NCBI RefSeq assembly: GCF_000313135.1
Contig: NW_004457269.1
Location: 190,385-254,384 of the forward strand
Length of the DNA: 64,000 nt
Source of the DNA: Acanthamoeba castellanii str. Neff
Lineage: Eukaryota > Discosea > Longamoebia > Acanthamoebidae
Direction: 5' to 3'
In this document: positions 1 to 9,983 of the stretch, piece after piece
Layout: every line of letters begins with the position of its first letter
Position numbering within the stretch: position 1 is the first letter of the stretch
Notes under the pieces: generated by a model
Database searches by the model: none
What the model was told of the DNA's origin: nothing
Seen by the model: the letters and a program-made list of their open reading frames with translations, nothing else
Position numbers and translations under genes: made by a program

Positions 1-1
1 G

Positions 2-320
2 ACACCCATCACCACCGAGCAGGGCAGGCAACTTGCACGGGAGGTTGGGGCCGAGGGGTATGTGTCACATGTCTCCTAGCTACTACTCGCCAGCTCCTTT
101 GATATGTATGTATTGTGGCCACAACCACACGCACTCACGCACGCCCCTCCCGCCCCTCCGTACACATAGGTACTATGAATGCTCGGCCAAGAAGCACATT
201 GGATTGAAAGAGGTATTCGCTGCAGCCACGGAAGTGATTGAGAAGCATGACCACAAAGATGAGACGGCAGTGAGGGTGAGCGATCCCAAGGCCTCCACTG
301 GTTGTTGCCTTCTGCAGTGA
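2..320 (+). CDS. Rho/Rac-family small GTPase, C-terminal part
   Basis: This is the 3' end of a Rho-type GTPase; the rest lies before the window. Exon parts 2-57 and 170-320 join across a 112-base GT-AG intron (58-169). The joined protein runs through a TTEQGRQLAREVGA helix region and YYECSAK (the G5 'SA' nucleotide-base loop of Rho proteins), then a helix (GLKEVFAAATEVI), a short basic/acidic tail and a C-terminal CCLLQ. The last four residues (CLLQ) form a CAAX prenylation box, so the protein should be a membrane-anchored signalling switch of actin or membrane dynamics. The intron and its clean reading frame mark it as a host gene. The assignment rests on the G5 loop, the spacing to the tail and the CAAX box; the exact subfamily (Rac, Rho, Cdc42) cannot be decided from this fragment. 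Confidence 0.85.
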   Translation, partial: HPSPPSRAGNLHGRLGPRGMCHMSPSYYSPAPLICMYCGHNHTHSRTPLPPLRTHRYYECSAKKHIGLKEVFAAATEVIEKHDHKDETAVRVSDPKASTGCCLLQ

Positions 321-340
321 CTCTGTTCCAAGCCACGGCT

Positions 341-1610
341 TTATTTTCTTTTTTTTAAAGCTGGTATTTTCTCACCACCAGGCATTCTTGGAACACATTT
401 CAGCCCCCTCCCCCGGTAGGTTGTGTTTGTCTCTTGTGGCTCAAGCACAATGAGACAGGATGGCCAAGGAAAATGGAGCACTCCACTAAGCTGGCTGCAC
501 CTCCAAGGTTGCCAGCCCCTCAAAAAAATAAGTAAATAAATAAATACTTAGGGTTAATTTGTTTTTATTTACATTTTTAAGCCATCCAGTTCTTGGACGA
601 CTGCTGAGGGGATGATCATGGTCAACTTATGATGTTCCTTCAGAGATAATATGAACTCAAGTAAATTGTCCTCTTGTTCTGATTTTCATATCCATTGTGT
701 CAAACAAACAAATAATCTCTACAACAAAAGAAGATAAGGAGGGAAAGGACAGTGAATCACTTCATTTGTATTTCTTTCTGTCCACTTGCCATCTCAAACG
801 CTGTTGGTCTTTGGTGGATTTACTCTTTGTCCCATGCAATTTTGTGCATGGTCATGTGTCTCCAACTGGATGAGGAAAGCCTATGTTGCACTGGAGGAAC
901 AATGATCCACACCTACTATTTCAATCCTAGAGGGTACACATAAACCAATCTAACATTTGCAGCATTGTGCACAAAGGGCATGTTCAGAGGCGAAGCTTAT
1001 GCTTGCTGCTCTTTGAGAATCTCATTGAATTCAGTACAGAAGGTCACTTGCCAATCTTTGTCAGTCTTGACAGCATTCCACCCAATCTCTCTGCTCAGAT
1101 CAGCCCTTGTACAAGAACTAAACCAAGTATAGAGAAGTTATATAAGGAGAGAGCATGCTGGAAGCCTATACATACTTGGAAGCAAATGCAGGTTCAGTCA
1201 GGAAGTTGCTTCCAAACCAGCTCACAGCTTCCTCCAGAGTGACACTCTTCACCTCATCAGTCTTCAACACACCCAGTTCATGTCCTGCAGCCACAATGGC
1301 TCAGGAGAGTTCAAGCCAAGTGTGCCTGCCTGTCTCCACAAAGTAGATCCCCCCCAAACAATTGAGCATTCTTGACGTCCCCATCAGTGCTGTTTTGGAG
1401 AGTCATCAAGATCAAGCCTCCACTGAAGAAGAATCACACAAGAGCTAAGAGTAAGTTGCATCAAGAAGAAGAAGAAGACAACAAGGAAGCACTGACTTAC
1501 ATGTAGCCTGTTGCTCCTGTTACCAGAATCTTTGGAGAGGACATGTTGTCAAATATCTGTTATGCTGCTTCTTCTTGATTCTGAGTTATTCCACTGGTCA
1601 AGGAAGCGTA
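341..1610. other. CpG-depleted non-coding tract, probable decayed repeat
   Basis: No convincing gene. The stretch is rich in TG and CA steps, has only about six CpG dinucleotides in roughly 1.25 kb, and contains an A/T-rich patch near 520-720 with a TTAGGGTTAA motif at 548. The CpG-rich coding DNA on both sides makes the edges sharp. It resembles 3.8-5.6 kb and is best read as an old inserted repeat. Short open frames here (for example 752-943 and 967-1242) carry no recognisable domain. Confidence 0.5.
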
Positions 1611-1613
1611 TTT

Positions 1614-1925
1614 ATGCTACACTTGCCAACTTTCTTCAACAAGCTGGCAATGGCTTACGCCAAAAACGACCAGTCCCTCGAGATGATCGTCCGACTCAAC
1701 CAGGCGGTGGCAGCTGGTCACCTCCCAAAGTCGATGGCCAGAGAGTTGGCAGAGAAGGCCGTCGAAATTGTCAAGTTCAACCGCACCCTGCCACAGTCGC
1801 CATACACCACCAGCAGGAGCGAAGCACTGGACAAGTTGCGTCGACAGTTTGCCGGTGGCGAAGGCTTGTCCCATTGCTGTAACTTGATCTCGCTCTTCTG
1901 TGGCGGCAATGCGATTGAAGAGTAA
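1614..1925 (+). CDS. small hypothetical helical protein
   Basis: An open frame of about 103 residues beginning at ATG 1614; ATG 1650 (MAYAKNDQ) is an alternative start. The composition is amphipathic-helical with alternating charged and hydrophobic residues (LAEKAVEIVKFNR). No family is recognised. CpG content rises abruptly exactly where the frame starts to look protein-like (about 1620), so the 5' end may have been replaced by the older CpG-poor DNA upstream and the frame may be a truncated gene. A CT-rich run follows the stop. Confidence 0.4.
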   Translation: MLHLPTFFNKLAMAYAKNDQSLEMIVRLNQAVAAGHLPKSMARELAEKAVEIVKFNRTLPQSPYTTSRSEALDKLRRQFAGGEGLSHCCNLISLFCGGNAIEE

Positions 1926-2117
1926 TGAGTTGCTCTCTCTCTCTTTCTCTCTCTTTAAAAAAACAAACTTCGGCGGCGAGCTGTGGGGTGGCGAGCCAGG
2001 TGGCCGGATGCGGGACGAACCCTCTTTTCTACCATGATGGGCCATACACCAGTAAAAGGGGGGGAGACACTCTCGGCCAAAGAGCGAAAATGGCGTGAGG
2101 ACCAAATTTTTGGTCGT

Positions 2118-2192
2118 CGGCGATTGCTGTCCTTTCGGCGATCGTTGGGTCTATTGCCGATTGCTGCCTTTCGGCGAGCGTTGGGTCTAACG
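2118..2192. repeat. imperfect tandem repeat, two units of about 36 bp
   Basis: Two adjacent near-copies of a unit reading CGATTGCTG..CTTTCGGCGA.CGTTGGGTCT lie directly upstream of the MDR gene start at 2260. The position, 70-140 bases before the start codon, would allow a promoter role, but nothing in the sequence proves it. Confidence 0.6.
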
Positions 2193-2259
2193 ACTGTACA
2201 GACAGACAGCTGCCTGTTGTTACAACTACCACCATCACAATCACAACAGCAACAGCAAC

Positions 2260-3255
2260 ATGCCCAAGATCGTTCGCTTCCATCAGCTTGGCGGCCCTGA
2301 AAACCTCCAGTTCAACGACCTGCCCACACAGCAACCCGCCGAGGGCGAGGTCAGGCTCCAAGTGAAGGCCGTCGGCCTGAACCGAGCCGAGTCCATGTTT
2401 TACCATGGCCAATACCTCCTGAACCCCACCCTGCCCTCGCGACTGGGGTATGAAGCCGCTGGGATCGTCGACGCCGTCGGCCCTGGCGTGGACAAGAGCT
2501 GGATCGGCAAGCGGGTATCCACGATCCCCGCCTTCTTGCTCACCGAGTACGGCGTGCTGGGCGAAGAGGCCATCGTGCCGGTAACGGCGCTGGGCGAATA
2601 CCCCGAGAAGCTCTCCTTCGCCGCCGGCTCGGCCATCTGGATGCAATACCTCACCGCCTGGGGAGCTCTCGTCCACTTCGGCCTCGTCGCCGCGGGCGAC
2701 TTCGTGGTGATCACGGCCTCCTCCAGCAGCGTTGGTCTGGCCGCGATCCAGATCGCGAAAGACGCTGGCGCCGTCACTATCGCCACCACGCGCGGTTCGA
2801 AGAAGCGCAATGATCTGCTTGCCCTGGGCGCAGATCACGTCATCGCCACCGACGAGGAGGACCTCGCGGCCGAGGTGAAGGAGATCACGGCGGGCAAGGG
2901 CGCCCGGATCATCTTCGATCCCATTGGAGGGCCCTTTATCGAGAAACTCGCGGAGGCCGCCGCTCCCGATGGCATCATCTTTGAATACGGAGCGCTCTCC
3001 CCGCATCCGACCCCGTTCCCGCTCTTTCCCGCACTGGGCAAGGGTCTCACCTTCCGCGGCTACACCCTGTGGGAGGTCACAAGGAGGGATCCTCGGCTCC
3101 TCGACGGCGCCAAGAAGTACATCTATGACCGCCTTGCCGATGGCCGGTTCAGCCCCAAGATCGCCAAGACCTTCCCCTTCGCGCAGACCGTCGAGGCCTA
3201 TCAATACTTGGAATCCAACGAGCAGATCGGCAAAGTGGTCATCTCGCTGGAATAG
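2260..3255 (+). CDS. zinc-free quinone-oxidoreductase-like MDR dehydrogenase
   Basis: A complete intronless 331-residue protein of the medium-chain dehydrogenase/reductase superfamily, quinone-oxidoreductase branch, expected to reduce quinones or enones with NADPH in the cytosol. The N-terminal GroES-like half has the family run GEVRLQVKAVGLNRAE (about 28-44) and GYEAAGIV.AVGPGV. The Rossmann half has a nucleotide loop ASSSSVGLAAIQIAK (about 153-168), then ALGADHVI and FDPIGG, and the C-terminus ends in GKVVISLE as usual. No structural-zinc cysteine cluster is seen, in line with the zinc-free branch. Its bacterial-like style and lack of introns beside intron-bearing genes could mean lateral transfer. 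The tandem repeat at 2118-2192 lies just upstream. AATAAA and a TTAGGG-type motif follow the stop. Confidence 0.9.
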   Translation: MPKIVRFHQLGGPENLQFNDLPTQQPAEGEVRLQVKAVGLNRAESMFYHGQYLLNPTLPSRLGYEAAGIVDAVGPGVDKSWIGKRVSTIPAFLLTEYGVLGEEAIVPVTALGEYPEKLSFAAGSAIWMQYLTAWGALVHFGLVAAGDFVVITASSSSVGLAAIQIAKDAGAVTIATTRGSKKRNDLLALGADHVIATDEEDLAAEVKEITAGKGARIIFDPIGGPFIEKLAEAAAPDGIIFEYGALSPHPTPFPLFPALGKGLTFRGYTLWEVTRRDPRLLDGAKKYIYDRLADGRFSPKIAKTFPFAQTVEAYQYLESNEQIGKVVISLE

Positions 3256-3262
3256 TGTGTCT

Positions 3263-3275
3263 CTAACCCTAACCC
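3263..3275. repeat. interstitial telomere-like motif (CTAACCCTAACCC)
   Basis: About two units of the TTAGGG-type motif lie eight bases after the MDR stop codon and next to an AATAAA. It is too short to be a chromosome end. Similar motifs occur at 8709, 48121, 59211, 63273 and 63897. Confidence 0.8.
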
Positions 3276-3543
3276 AGTAAATAAACCATCATCTTCGCAG
3301 CCCTAGTTTTCTTTGTCTTTTTATCATTGCTGCGCACCATCACGAACCGCTACAACCATCCACACATGGAAAGACAAGACAGTTCCAAGACCGTTGACGC
3401 TGCCGCGTGCAGCCCTCTCAATGTAAACGATATCGCCAGCGTCAGCGTTCGTGGAACCGATCAACAGTTCATCAGATTCCATCATCCACACCATCTTCAC
3501 GCATGTGGGATCTTCTGTTACAAAACAACCTCCCATTACTGGA

Positions 3544-4567
3544 CTATAACACTTCAAAGGTTGAGCGGTTCCCAAACACGGAGACAGGGACCCACCCGGT
3601 CACCTTGTGTCTGGCTAAGTCCCATGAATTAATCTTGAAGCGTATCGCCCGACCAGAAGCATCCATGATTGGTTCGGTCTTGGAGAGATCTATGAAGGTC
3701 AGATCGGCCATGATGAAAAAGTGTTGCAGGAACTGGATCAGGTGCTCACGTGTGTCACCGTCCTGGCGTGAGAGATAGTGCTGCTGCTTGAGGTGTCTGT
3801 ACACACTGGGATCTGGGGCCAGTACCATGTAACCAGGCGGCGATTCGGCTGTCAGGTGCATGAACAGTCCAGCGTTGATGAGGTTGACCAGCTGATCCAT
3901 GTCCTTGATGTCACTCCAGAACTCTGACACCTCTGGATTGGATGCCAACTCCTTGGCCGCGTTCCCCTTGATGTTCCCACTCTTGCACATGGCATCATCC
4001 TTAATCCCAGGGAGATGACATGTGAGAGCCATGGTGATGGCCCATGTCTGTTGGGCAGAAGCTTCCATGTTTCCCATGGTGCCTTCGAATTGGGCCACGC
4101 TCATGGTGATCCATTTGCTCATGAAGAAGGGCAACTTGGCCCACCTGTACTCCATGTTGTCAAGCTTCTTGAAGAATTGCTCACATCTCAAGTGGATGGT
4201 GCTGACTCCAGCACTGCTGAATAGGATTGTGTTGCATAAGTCTGCTGGTATCTGCACCAGAGTGTCCTGGAAGAGTGACACCCATCATGTGGCCACAGCC
4301 CATGTCTCATAGACACTATTGGAAGCATTGGCGATCTGCTTGTAGGCTTCACCAGCAGAAGTCACTAGATATTCCCAGTTCCCACCAGTGGTGTACACTT
4401 GCTGCTGCTTCTCTTGCTCCTTCCTAGCCTCTTGTGAGGCTTTGTCTAATCCCAGTTTGGCTTGTCACTTGTTGTGTTGACTTTCATGCATGGTGCTGGT
4501 GGCATCATGTGTGAGCTTGGTCAGATTGTTGAAGGTGGACACTGTCCCTGGTGTGTCGCTTGCCATT
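3544..4567 (-). pseudogene. decayed unknown protein gene with two in-frame TGA codons
   Basis: Reading the minus strand from ATG 4567 (MASDTPGTVSTFNNLTKL) gives one continuous protein-like frame of about 340 residues broken only by TGA at 4465-4467 (after SQHNK) and TGA at 4285-4287 (between ETWAVAT and WVSLFQDT). It has a Gln/Lys/Glu-rich likely coiled coil (ARKEQEKQQQ) followed by a globular part with Trp-rich segments and ends at 3544. No family is recognised. The DNA is CpG-depleted over most of its length. It follows the related-looking broken gene at 4575-5720 on the same strand, so the two probably belong to one repeat element. Confidence 0.5.
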
Positions 4568-4574
4568 GCTGCAA

Positions 4575-5720
4575 CTAGCTCAGAGGGATAGTGAACATGT
4601 ACTCCACCTCATTCCTGTTCAGACAGTAGTAGCTGCTGGGATCAGTGGCACAGATGATGGCCACCATCATGTTGTTGATGTCACAGGTCAGGTCTCCTTC
4701 CTCAGGCCAGCAGGTGTGTGTCAATGAGACTACACCATTCTCCCAAGACCAGAAGAGCACTTGGAACATGGTGCCAAGGATTGTGTGCAGACTGGTCATG
4801 CCTCCCATGAAGCGCAGGACAAAGGCCAGCCCCAGGATGTGGTATGATGCAAGGCCCACGCAGGTTGCTATGGAGAATGCAGAGAACCTCAGACTGAGGG
4901 TGCATATGGCCCTGTAGAGTTTGATGGCAATGGGCTCAGTCATACACTCCTTGGGTACTACCTCTCCTGTCATCTCACTGATTATGACAATATGACCTCT
5001 GTGTTCAGTCTTGACACAAAGAGGCCCCATGAATGACACACACCTGAGACCTCCTGTCAGTGGATTAATGTCCTTGATGGCATTCAGTGCACTCTCCACC
5101 CCATTCTTCCAATCATCCAGCCCATCCTGTAGAAGGCCAATCTCACCTGGTGTGACTTCAGCACTGGATGCCTGAGCCATCTTGGTCATGAATGTGTGCA
5201 TGGTGCTGGTCTTGGTAGTTTGTGCTAAGGCGATCTGTTCCACTATCACTTGCAAGTTGGTTTGCAAGGTGTCAATCATCTGCAGGTGCTTGTGTGTCAT
5301 CCTGGGCCTTGCACTGGCTTGTGAATGTGTGCCATCTCAGGTGTCCTCTGTGGGACATGGACAGTGCTTGGTAGTTCCAAATTGGCAACAGCCAGGAGCA
5401 AATTGAACCACACCATGTTGATACTCACCACAACAGGACTGCTGGGCCTCTTGCCTTCAATCCAAGACTGCATCAGATCTGTGAGAACAAAGACCACACT
5501 GTCAATCTTGCCCTGAAGTCCATTGAGAGTATCTTCTAGAACCTTGTGCCTGTTGTTCAATTTGGTTTCCTCTTCCATGACAGCATCCAGTGGTTTCAGC
5601 AGGAACTCCTGCTTGATGTATATTTAACTCCTTGATGATCTTATGATCCATGCCTGCATTGACGGCGGCCTGGGCGAGATTTGAGTTCAAGCTTAGGTTC
5701 AGGTCAGCGGTGAGAATCAA
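4575..5720 (-). pseudogene. decayed unknown coiled-coil/membrane protein gene
   Basis: Three overlapping minus-strand frames (5502-5720, 5297-5578, 4575-5300) read as one protein interrupted by two frameshifts. The N-terminal parts look coiled-coil (KVLEDTLNGLQGKIDSVVF; QMIDTLQTNLQVIVEQIALA). The C-terminal part has a hydrophobic, Cys-containing region (ATCVGLASYHILGLAFVLRF) that could span a membrane, then Cys-rich extracellular-looking sequence. I do not recognise the family. The region has about 11 CpG in roughly 1.9 kb (3781-5640) against dozens per 300 bases in neighbouring genes. That and the broken frames suggest an ancient mobile or viral insertion rather than a working host gene. Confidence 0.45.
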
Positions 5721-5739
5721 CCACGTCAGATCAACAACA

Positions 5740-8211
5740 GGAACATCTTGTCACCCCTCCACACCACCATCTAAACACCGATTCATATGCCTCGCGCCAC
5801 TCTGCGTTCAAATCTGGGTCTTGGGAAGCATCACTGGCGATAGAGCGCAGTTGCTCCAACCACTGCTCGCCTTCACCTAGACTCTTTTGTTTCAACTTGT
5901 CTTCTAAAGCTTGATCTTCGCTCTCTGCGGTGAAGCAGTTGACCCTCCTTGATGCTCTTGTTGGGTTCCACCTTGTAAACTACGTCTTCACGTCCCTCGA
6001 CATCGGTCTTGGCCTTGAGCACGGCCCCACTCAGCGCGCGCTTGATGCTGATCAAGCCAACGCGCGCGTCACATAACGTGGAAGCAAAGAGCACATGGAA
6101 AGCATGAACGCTGTGCGAAAGGTGGTGGACACACGTACAGCGCGGTGTCACTGGTGTTGAAGAAGGAGGCAATGACGCATTCGCCCTCGACCACGGCTGG
6201 CAGAGGGTCAGGCGTGTGCGCCTGCACCACGACGCCGTCGTCCTTGCCCTCGCCCTTGGCCGCCGAGCCGTACTCGATGACCGGCTGTTCAACACCGGTT
6301 GGAGGGCGCGCTTCAGCTGGCGCAGGACCTTGGCCTCCAGCCTCTCCCCCGACACCACGTACTCGGCCTGTGTATGCGGCCATCATCAGCCTCGCCGGTG
6401 ATCCGAAAGGCGGAGGAATACACGTACGTAGCCCCGGCCTGCCTTGGCGAGGCCGTTGACGAGTTCCATTGACACATTCGAGCCGATGCCAAGCGCGAAT
6501 ACGCGCGTGTCTCTTGCGTGCTTGCGCACACATTCGATCACCTCGTTCGTGTTGCCCACCTCGCCGTCAGTCTACGAGGATTCGATTCATCGGAATAATC
6601 AGACTACTCCAGGCTTCCAAGCCTGAGGGAATGCGCACCAAAACAAAGACTTGCCTCGGGTACTTGGGGTCGGAGGGCGACGATAGCACATCCCTGAGTG
6701 GCTCGAGAAGCTGCGTGCCTCCGAGGTCGGCCCGGATGGCAGCCACATGCTGGTTGGCTTGCTCGAGGGTCTCGTCGTCGTAGACTCGGGACGATGGGAA
6801 CAGCTTCACGTAGTGGCTCCCAAACCCGATCACTGCATACACACGCACGCCAAAGACCCAGTTGGCGCCCGTCGTTGCACTGCAACTGCTGTGGGGTTAT
6901 GGAATGGGAATGGGGACCATTGAAGCGGGTGCCGACGGGGAGCGAATGGAAGAAGAGGGCCAAGGCGTTCTTGGCTTGGTCGATGCGTCCACCCGACATG
7001 GATCCACTTCGGTCGACCACGAAGAGGAGCTCGGCGATGACGTCGGCGTCGCGCAGGTGGTCGAGCTGCGGCACAATGCTGACCATGGCCACAGCGGACC
7101 CGGCCACAGGGTCCACCTCAGCCACGGCCTGTGGCTCGCCCCGCGACTCAAGCTGACCCAGCAGGACCACGAGGCCCGTGCTCGATGCGTGCGTCTTAGA
7201 GTCAAACTGCACCTCAAGAAGAACGAACCGGCCAACAACTCTTGAGTGTCATCCTTTGGGCACGGGTGTGAGACCATGAGCCGCACCTGCAGGCGCGCAG
7301 TGTTGCCGGTTATGGTCGACGTCAGCTGGTGGCCTGAGGGACACTCGACGGCATGCACGGGTGCTGGCATGTCGGCGGAGATGGTCACGTGTAGGCCGTC
7401 CTTGACGGCTGCTTTGGGCTGGGCTCTGCCGAATGACAAATAACAAAAAAATGATGAGCATGGCAAACATAGCGGTGGGATCATTGATTGGTTATCGGCG
7501 CACTCATCAGATTGGTGGCCGGTGGGCGTGGTGGTGGTGGTCGCATTGCCAAAGATGGGGAGACGGGTGATCGGCAGATTCATGCGCACGAATTCGCCCT
7601 CGATCGTCAGTTCGCTCACATACCGGAATGTGATGACGCACTCCTGCGCGCGGAACGGGCGGATGGCGGTGAGCGAAGCTGGACAGGCAAACGGAACGAC
7701 ACCTTGGGTGGGTAGGGTAGACACCTTGCCAGGAGGTAGGTTGCCAACGTTAAGCAAGAAGGCGCCTGCGATCTTGTCGTCCTGCGCTAGCAGGAACCCA
7801 CGACCGCCAGAGCTGATCGCGTCATCGTACCTGTGGTTGCGGTGATCTCGTGCGTGTTTTAAAATGAAAGAGAAAAAATAGAAGGAAGGTCATCCAGGAA
7901 AGACACGTACGCATTGAGAGCCTCCTCCTTCTCCTTGATTTCACCGACGATCAGTTGGTCATCCACGATGGCCTCAAAGCCGTAGAGCGAGCACTCTTCT
8001 TGTTTGAACTTGAACCTGGCGGTTCCATTCATGAGGACCGCTGAAATGGTAGACACTTCTTGAGAGAAGTAGAGAGAGCATCGTACACGGCCTCAATGGG
8101 CACATAATCGGAGTTGGTGTATCGCTGGCTGACCTCCACCTGTGCTACCATGCCCACCACCTTTGCGTTCACCGCCAGACCACGCAAAGGCACCAACTCA
8201 TGTGTTTCCAC
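5740..8211 (-). CDS. VIT and von Willebrand A domain protein (VWA5A-like)
   Basis: A multi-exon minus-strand gene. The N-terminal VIT domain begins near 8211 (THELVPLRGLAVNAKVVG) and continues in exons at about 8050-7920 and 7850-7500. The VWA domain carries the metal-binding MIDAS motif VVDRSGSMSGG (near 7010), then GFGSHYVKLFPSS and FVLTDGEVGNT. Introns I can place exactly are 6833-6917, 6572-6638 and 6368-6427, all GT-AG and 60-85 bases. After the VWA domain come RQLKRALQP and a less conserved C-terminus rich in charged residues to about 5740. Proteins with this architecture are large cytosolic or vault/ITI-related adhesion-type proteins. Two one-base frame slips (near 7245 and 6300) and a 19-base GT-AG segment near 5925 need checking; they may be assembly errors. 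The first exon may lie upstream of 8211. Confidence 0.8.
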
Positions 8212-8913
8212 GCCTCCTACGCGAGAGCACGCACAGGCAGGTCAGTTGTACCATGCGCCTCGCATAGCCCCGCAGGATGGACCAGGTTTGTGTTGGTACC
8301 AGCGTTGTTCTTCTTCTTCGGAAAGAGACCACACAGTACTGGTGTGGAGTCACAGTACTGTGGCACCACTGCACCAGCACTTTCAGGAGGTTTTGAGACG
8401 GCAGTCGGACGGCGCCACCTGGCGAAAGAAGGCAGCCAACGCGGCCTTGACGCGTTCTCCATGTGGTCCGCTAGCTCTTCCCATGTGCTGAATGCAAAGG
8501 AAAATTATTTTCTTTGCCTGAACAATTTTAATTGTTTCCCTCCCTCAGGGAAGGCACGGGGAGCGAGTTTTTTTCTGAGTTTTCTTTTTGGCCCTTCACA
8601 GAAGGAACATGCTGAACCGTTGCAAACCAATACCACAGATGTTAAACTTTACGGGGTGGGCAGTTTACCACAACACAATTAAGGAGTTAAGACGACAATA
8701 CATGGAAAGTTAGGGTTAACTTTCAATCCATTATCACTCCCTCGGCGTCAGCTGAAAACACATGATATTTCATTGGGTGCCTAACAGAGAGTCGGTCAGC
8801 GAACCCGACCTCCCAGGTCGCACCACCAAAAAACTCGAGAAAAACAACCACTTGTATTTTCTCGAGCGTCACCACCGTGACGACGACAAGGTCGCCTGCA
8901 GCACCTACACGCG

Positions 8914-9858
8914 CTACAGGCCCATGCGCCGTGAGACCGCCATACTTGGCAGCTCGCGCGCCCGCAGGTAGCTGTTGACGGCGTCGCTCCGCCACCCGCC
9001 AATGGTCATGACCTGCTCCGTTGTCATGCCACCCTCGATGGTGGCCGTTGCGCCGCTGATGCGCAGAGAGTGCGATGAGACCTGCGTGCTGAGCCCAGCT
9101 GCCATGACCATGCGCTGGCACACTGCGCTGATCGTGCTTGACGACATCACACCGCTGCCAACTGTCATGAAGAGCAGGCCAGGCGCATGGCCCCTCCACT
9201 GGATGAACAGCTGGAACAGCCACACCAGGTGCGTAGCACGCCCTGTCGGCTCGATGAACACCAGCTGGCCCTTGCTGAGCTGGTCGTTCTTGGCCTTGTG
9301 AATGCACATGCGCAGCCCGCCGTCGCCAAGCTTGACGTCCTCCAGGCGAAGCCCCGCCAGCTCCAACGCCTGTTGCATTGCTCACAAGCCAAGCGCCACA
9401 AGGAATGCATCACGCTCCCACGTGTCGCCACGCCTCTGGCTTGTGACCCACGCCTGCAAGGCCGCCACTGGAAACGGATCATGACGCCGCCGCACAGCTC
9501 TCTGGCTCCACTTGTGCACCACGCTGGCAACCAGATCCCGCATACGTGCACTCTTGCACAGATCCACATGACCCGCCCACGTGTGATGCATCAAGACCAC
9601 CACCACTGCCGCACGAACTCCACTGCCCCACCTGGCCACCTCGAGGGCCACGACGAAGCGCTCCACCATCACCTCCGCCGCCGGCAACGGGCAGGCATCC
9701 CGTGCCAGCACGAAGGCTCGAAACTCGTCCCACCACCTATCATACACGCGCATGGTCGACGGCGCCCTGGCGGCCGCCAAGAGCTCTGCCGCCCGCTGCT
9801 CTAACTGCGCCAGCTCTGCGCTTGGGACCTGTTGACCTCGTGGGCCTCCCACAGCCAC
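8914..9858 (-). pseudogene. DIRS tyrosine recombinase with one in-frame stop
   Basis: The N-terminal part (9858-9385) has a SAM-like core-binding domain (STMRVYDRWWDEFRAFV). After TGA 9382-9384 the same frame continues into the catalytic domain with HSLRISGATA, which supplies the H-x-x-R pair, and a downstream NSYLRA that supplies the likely nucleophilic tyrosine. Such enzymes insert the circular cDNA of DIRS elements by strand exchange. Reading TGA as the ancestral CGA would restore an arginine between LGL and AMQQAL. The enzyme is therefore probably inactive in this copy. Confidence 0.8.
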
Positions 9859-9983
9859 TCGTGGCGTTGACCCAGCTTGAACACCCCCGACAGGCCACGC
9901 CTGGCGAAGTCACTGCCATGCCCCAGGCCATGCCACCAAACGGAGACCAGGAGCAGCAGCAGCCACCAATCCTGCCCAGTCCA

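Noticed and set aside
2029..3204. 391-codon minus-strand frame opposite the MDR gene
   Set aside because: Mirror of a recognised enzyme; composition is low in hydrophobic patterning.
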